A stretch of 64,000 nucleotides of DNA from Scylla paramamosain (taxonomy: Eukaryota > Arthropoda > Malacostraca > Decapoda > Portunidae). The notes under the pieces were generated by a model, which was not told the DNA's origin, made no database searches, and was given only the letters and a program-made list of their open reading frames with translations. The DNA is taken from NCBI RefSeq assembly GCF_035594125.1, contig NC_087181.1, forward strand, positions 5,392,119-5,456,118, given 5' to 3'. The position numbers were made by a program, and so were the translations under genes. Positions 62,588 to 64,000 of the stretch are shown here, piece after piece; the first letter of the stretch is position 1, and each line of letters opens with the position of its first letter.

Positions 62588-64000
62588 AGATGACACCTGT
62601 GTGCCTATCACACATGATGAACTTCTCTCAGCAGTTAAATTGGCAAGTCAACAGCTCCTGGCAAGGATGGCATCACCTATGACATCCTCAATGCCCTCCT
62701 GGAGGTAAAGGTAGACAACCCTCTCTTAGACCTATTTAACATGTCTCTCACTGCAGGCAAGCTTCCCCACTCATGAAAAACAGCCATTATCATCCCAATC
62801 CCCAAAGGTGATGGCACCTTTTGCCCCATTTCTCTCACCAGCTGTCTGTGTAAGATGATGGAACAGGTAATATTGAACAGGCTTATATATAAGGTGGGCC
62901 ATGTACTCTCTGGCAATATACATGGCTTCCTAAAAGGTCATTCCACAAGTCATTGTTTTGTTGAGTGCCTTATAAATAAGGATGCTACCTGCAGAGCTTT
63001 CGTTGATCTCAAGGGTGCCTTTGACAGGGCCAACAATGATGTTATTATGGAGGAACTCATTCTCAAAGGTGTCAAAGGTAGATTAGTAGGATGGATCATG
63101 GACTATTTGTACAATAGAACAGCACAGGTTTGGTTTCAAGGTGCAGTCTCCTCTGAGGAAGTCTTTGAGCTTGGAACACCACAGGGTGGAGTCCTTAGTC
63201 TAATCCTTTCAACGTTTTAATGGACAAAATTGCGCATTGTTCCTTCCCGCAGGGCACCCAGGTCCTCATCTATGCTGACGACATACTCCTCCAATGCCCC
63301 ACACCCAGGACTCTCCGGTTAGCTCTGTTGCAACTAGCAGCATTGTGTGTTCAAATGGGACTTGTAATTAATGAATGTAAAACCAAATTTCAAGCCAAAG
63401 GGAAGGTCTCTCTTCTGCCCACTGCAAATAATGTTCCCATCCCTAGAGTTCATACACACAAGTACCTGGGTGTACAGCTGAGTTTCAGGAAGTCACTCCT
63501 CGCTGTACACTATGTTTGAGACCTCTGTCTGCCACGGCTAGTGCCACTTTGGCTGCTAGCAAACAGGGGCCTGGTGGCTGGCATTCCAGTCCTAAGGATG
63601 TTCTATATATCTGTCGTATGGTCCCTCATTGACTACGCAGCTCCTATTTTAGTACAGTTTAGTGCCACCCAGCTCCGTCCCCTAGAGCTTGTTCAGAATG
63701 AAGCCGAAACACCGTTTTGGTGTTGATATTCACTCACTGCATCAGCCCAAGAGGTACTGGCTCCCTCATGTGCTGCAAGACATGTTCATGACTAAATTAT
63801 CCAAGTACCCCCATGTTCAGGCTATTCATGTTTATTGTGATGGTTCAGTCAATGGCAGCAGGTCTGGATGTGGGCTGTTCATCTGCAACTACATTTCTGC
63901 CAATCGCTACACTGACACTGAGGTTTCCAGGCAGCTCCCTGCACACATGTCCTCCACTAGGGCAGAATTGTATGCTGTTCTAGAGGTGCTCCATATTGTG
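62588..64000 (+). mobile_element. I-group LINE, RT plus RNase H, cut by window edge
   Basis: ITHDELLSAVK at about 62,605 and PGKDGITYDILNALL (about 62,655) open the RT; then KTAIIIPIPKGDGTFCPIS (about 62,785), NIHGFLKGHSTSHCFVE, CRAFVDLKGAFDRAN (first Asp, about 63,005), ELGTPQGGVLSLIL (about 63,175), a stop at about 63,218, then the frame 63220-63519 with VLIYADDILLQCP (YADD, about 63,270) and HKYLGVQLSF. A further frame 63541-63726 follows. From about 63,835 a different frame reads HVYCDGSVNGSRSG and SSTRAELYAVLEVL, an RNase H domain (Asp and Glu), as in the I/Ingi/R1-related LINEs. At least three frame breaks make it inactive. It continues beyond 64,000. Confidence 0.85.

Overview
The window reads as eukaryotic, AT-rich, repeat-dominated intergenic DNA from an arthropod. 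The mix of elements (BEL/Pao, jockey-like and CR1/L2-like LINEs, a DIRS-type element, PIF/Harbinger, hAT, and very long dinucleotide microsatellites) and in particular the jockey-like family present here in eight copies suggest a decapod crustacean, probably a crab. That assignment is inference from recalled family resemblance, not from a search. I found no convincing host protein-coding gene, tRNA or rRNA, and nothing prokaryotic such as operons or CRISPR arrays.

Layout. 1-3.5 kb: a GT microsatellite, a coiled-coil LINE ORF1 remnant and a jockey 3' fragment. 3.55-9.84 kb: a decayed BEL/Pao LTR retrotransposon (+) whose pol is split by a 5'-truncated jockey-like LINE (5.81-7.73 kb). 10.9-12.6 and 15.8-17.6 kb: 5' half and RT half of CR1-like LINEs (-). 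19.3-24.5 kb: a PIF/Harbinger DNA transposon with its two genes tail to tail, a Myb/SANT-like partner (+) and a DDE transposase (-). 24.5-26.9 kb: jockey copy (-) with its 5' end. 28.4-30.2 kb: a LINE (-) with an SGNH-esterase-like ORF1. 30.6-33.5 kb: near full-length jockey copy (+). 33.5-37.6 kb: LINE fragments and a solo Gypsy-type LTR. 38.0-42.6 kb: a jockey copy split by a young L2-like LINE carrying one uninterrupted frame of about 747 codons. 42.7-46.6 kb: a Gypsy-like element (Gag, protease, integrase, 3' LTR) in which no RT is recognisable. 47.1-47.8 kb: jockey 3' fragment (-). 47.77-55.77 kb: a DIRS-like tyrosine-recombinase retrotransposon with complex inverted repeats, interrupted by a hAT transposon at 50,538-53,191 flanked by a perfect 8-bp target duplication. 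56.0-58.8 kb: jockey copy (-). 59-62.6 kb: microsatellites and unassigned DNA. 62.6-64 kb: an I-group LINE (RT plus RNase H) running off the right edge.

The window is best read as layers of insertion. Nesting gives relative ages: BEL is older than its jockey insert, a jockey copy is older than the L2-like LINE, and DIRS is older than hAT. Most coding regions carry stops or frameshifts. The best preserved are the L2-like ORF, the hAT transposase (one frameshift), the Harbinger transposase and the DIRS recombinase frame. I see no wholly new system. The most unusual structures are the DIRS terminal palindrome with outward splice-donor-like sites, the internally duplicated Harbinger partner protein, and the RT-less Gypsy-like element.
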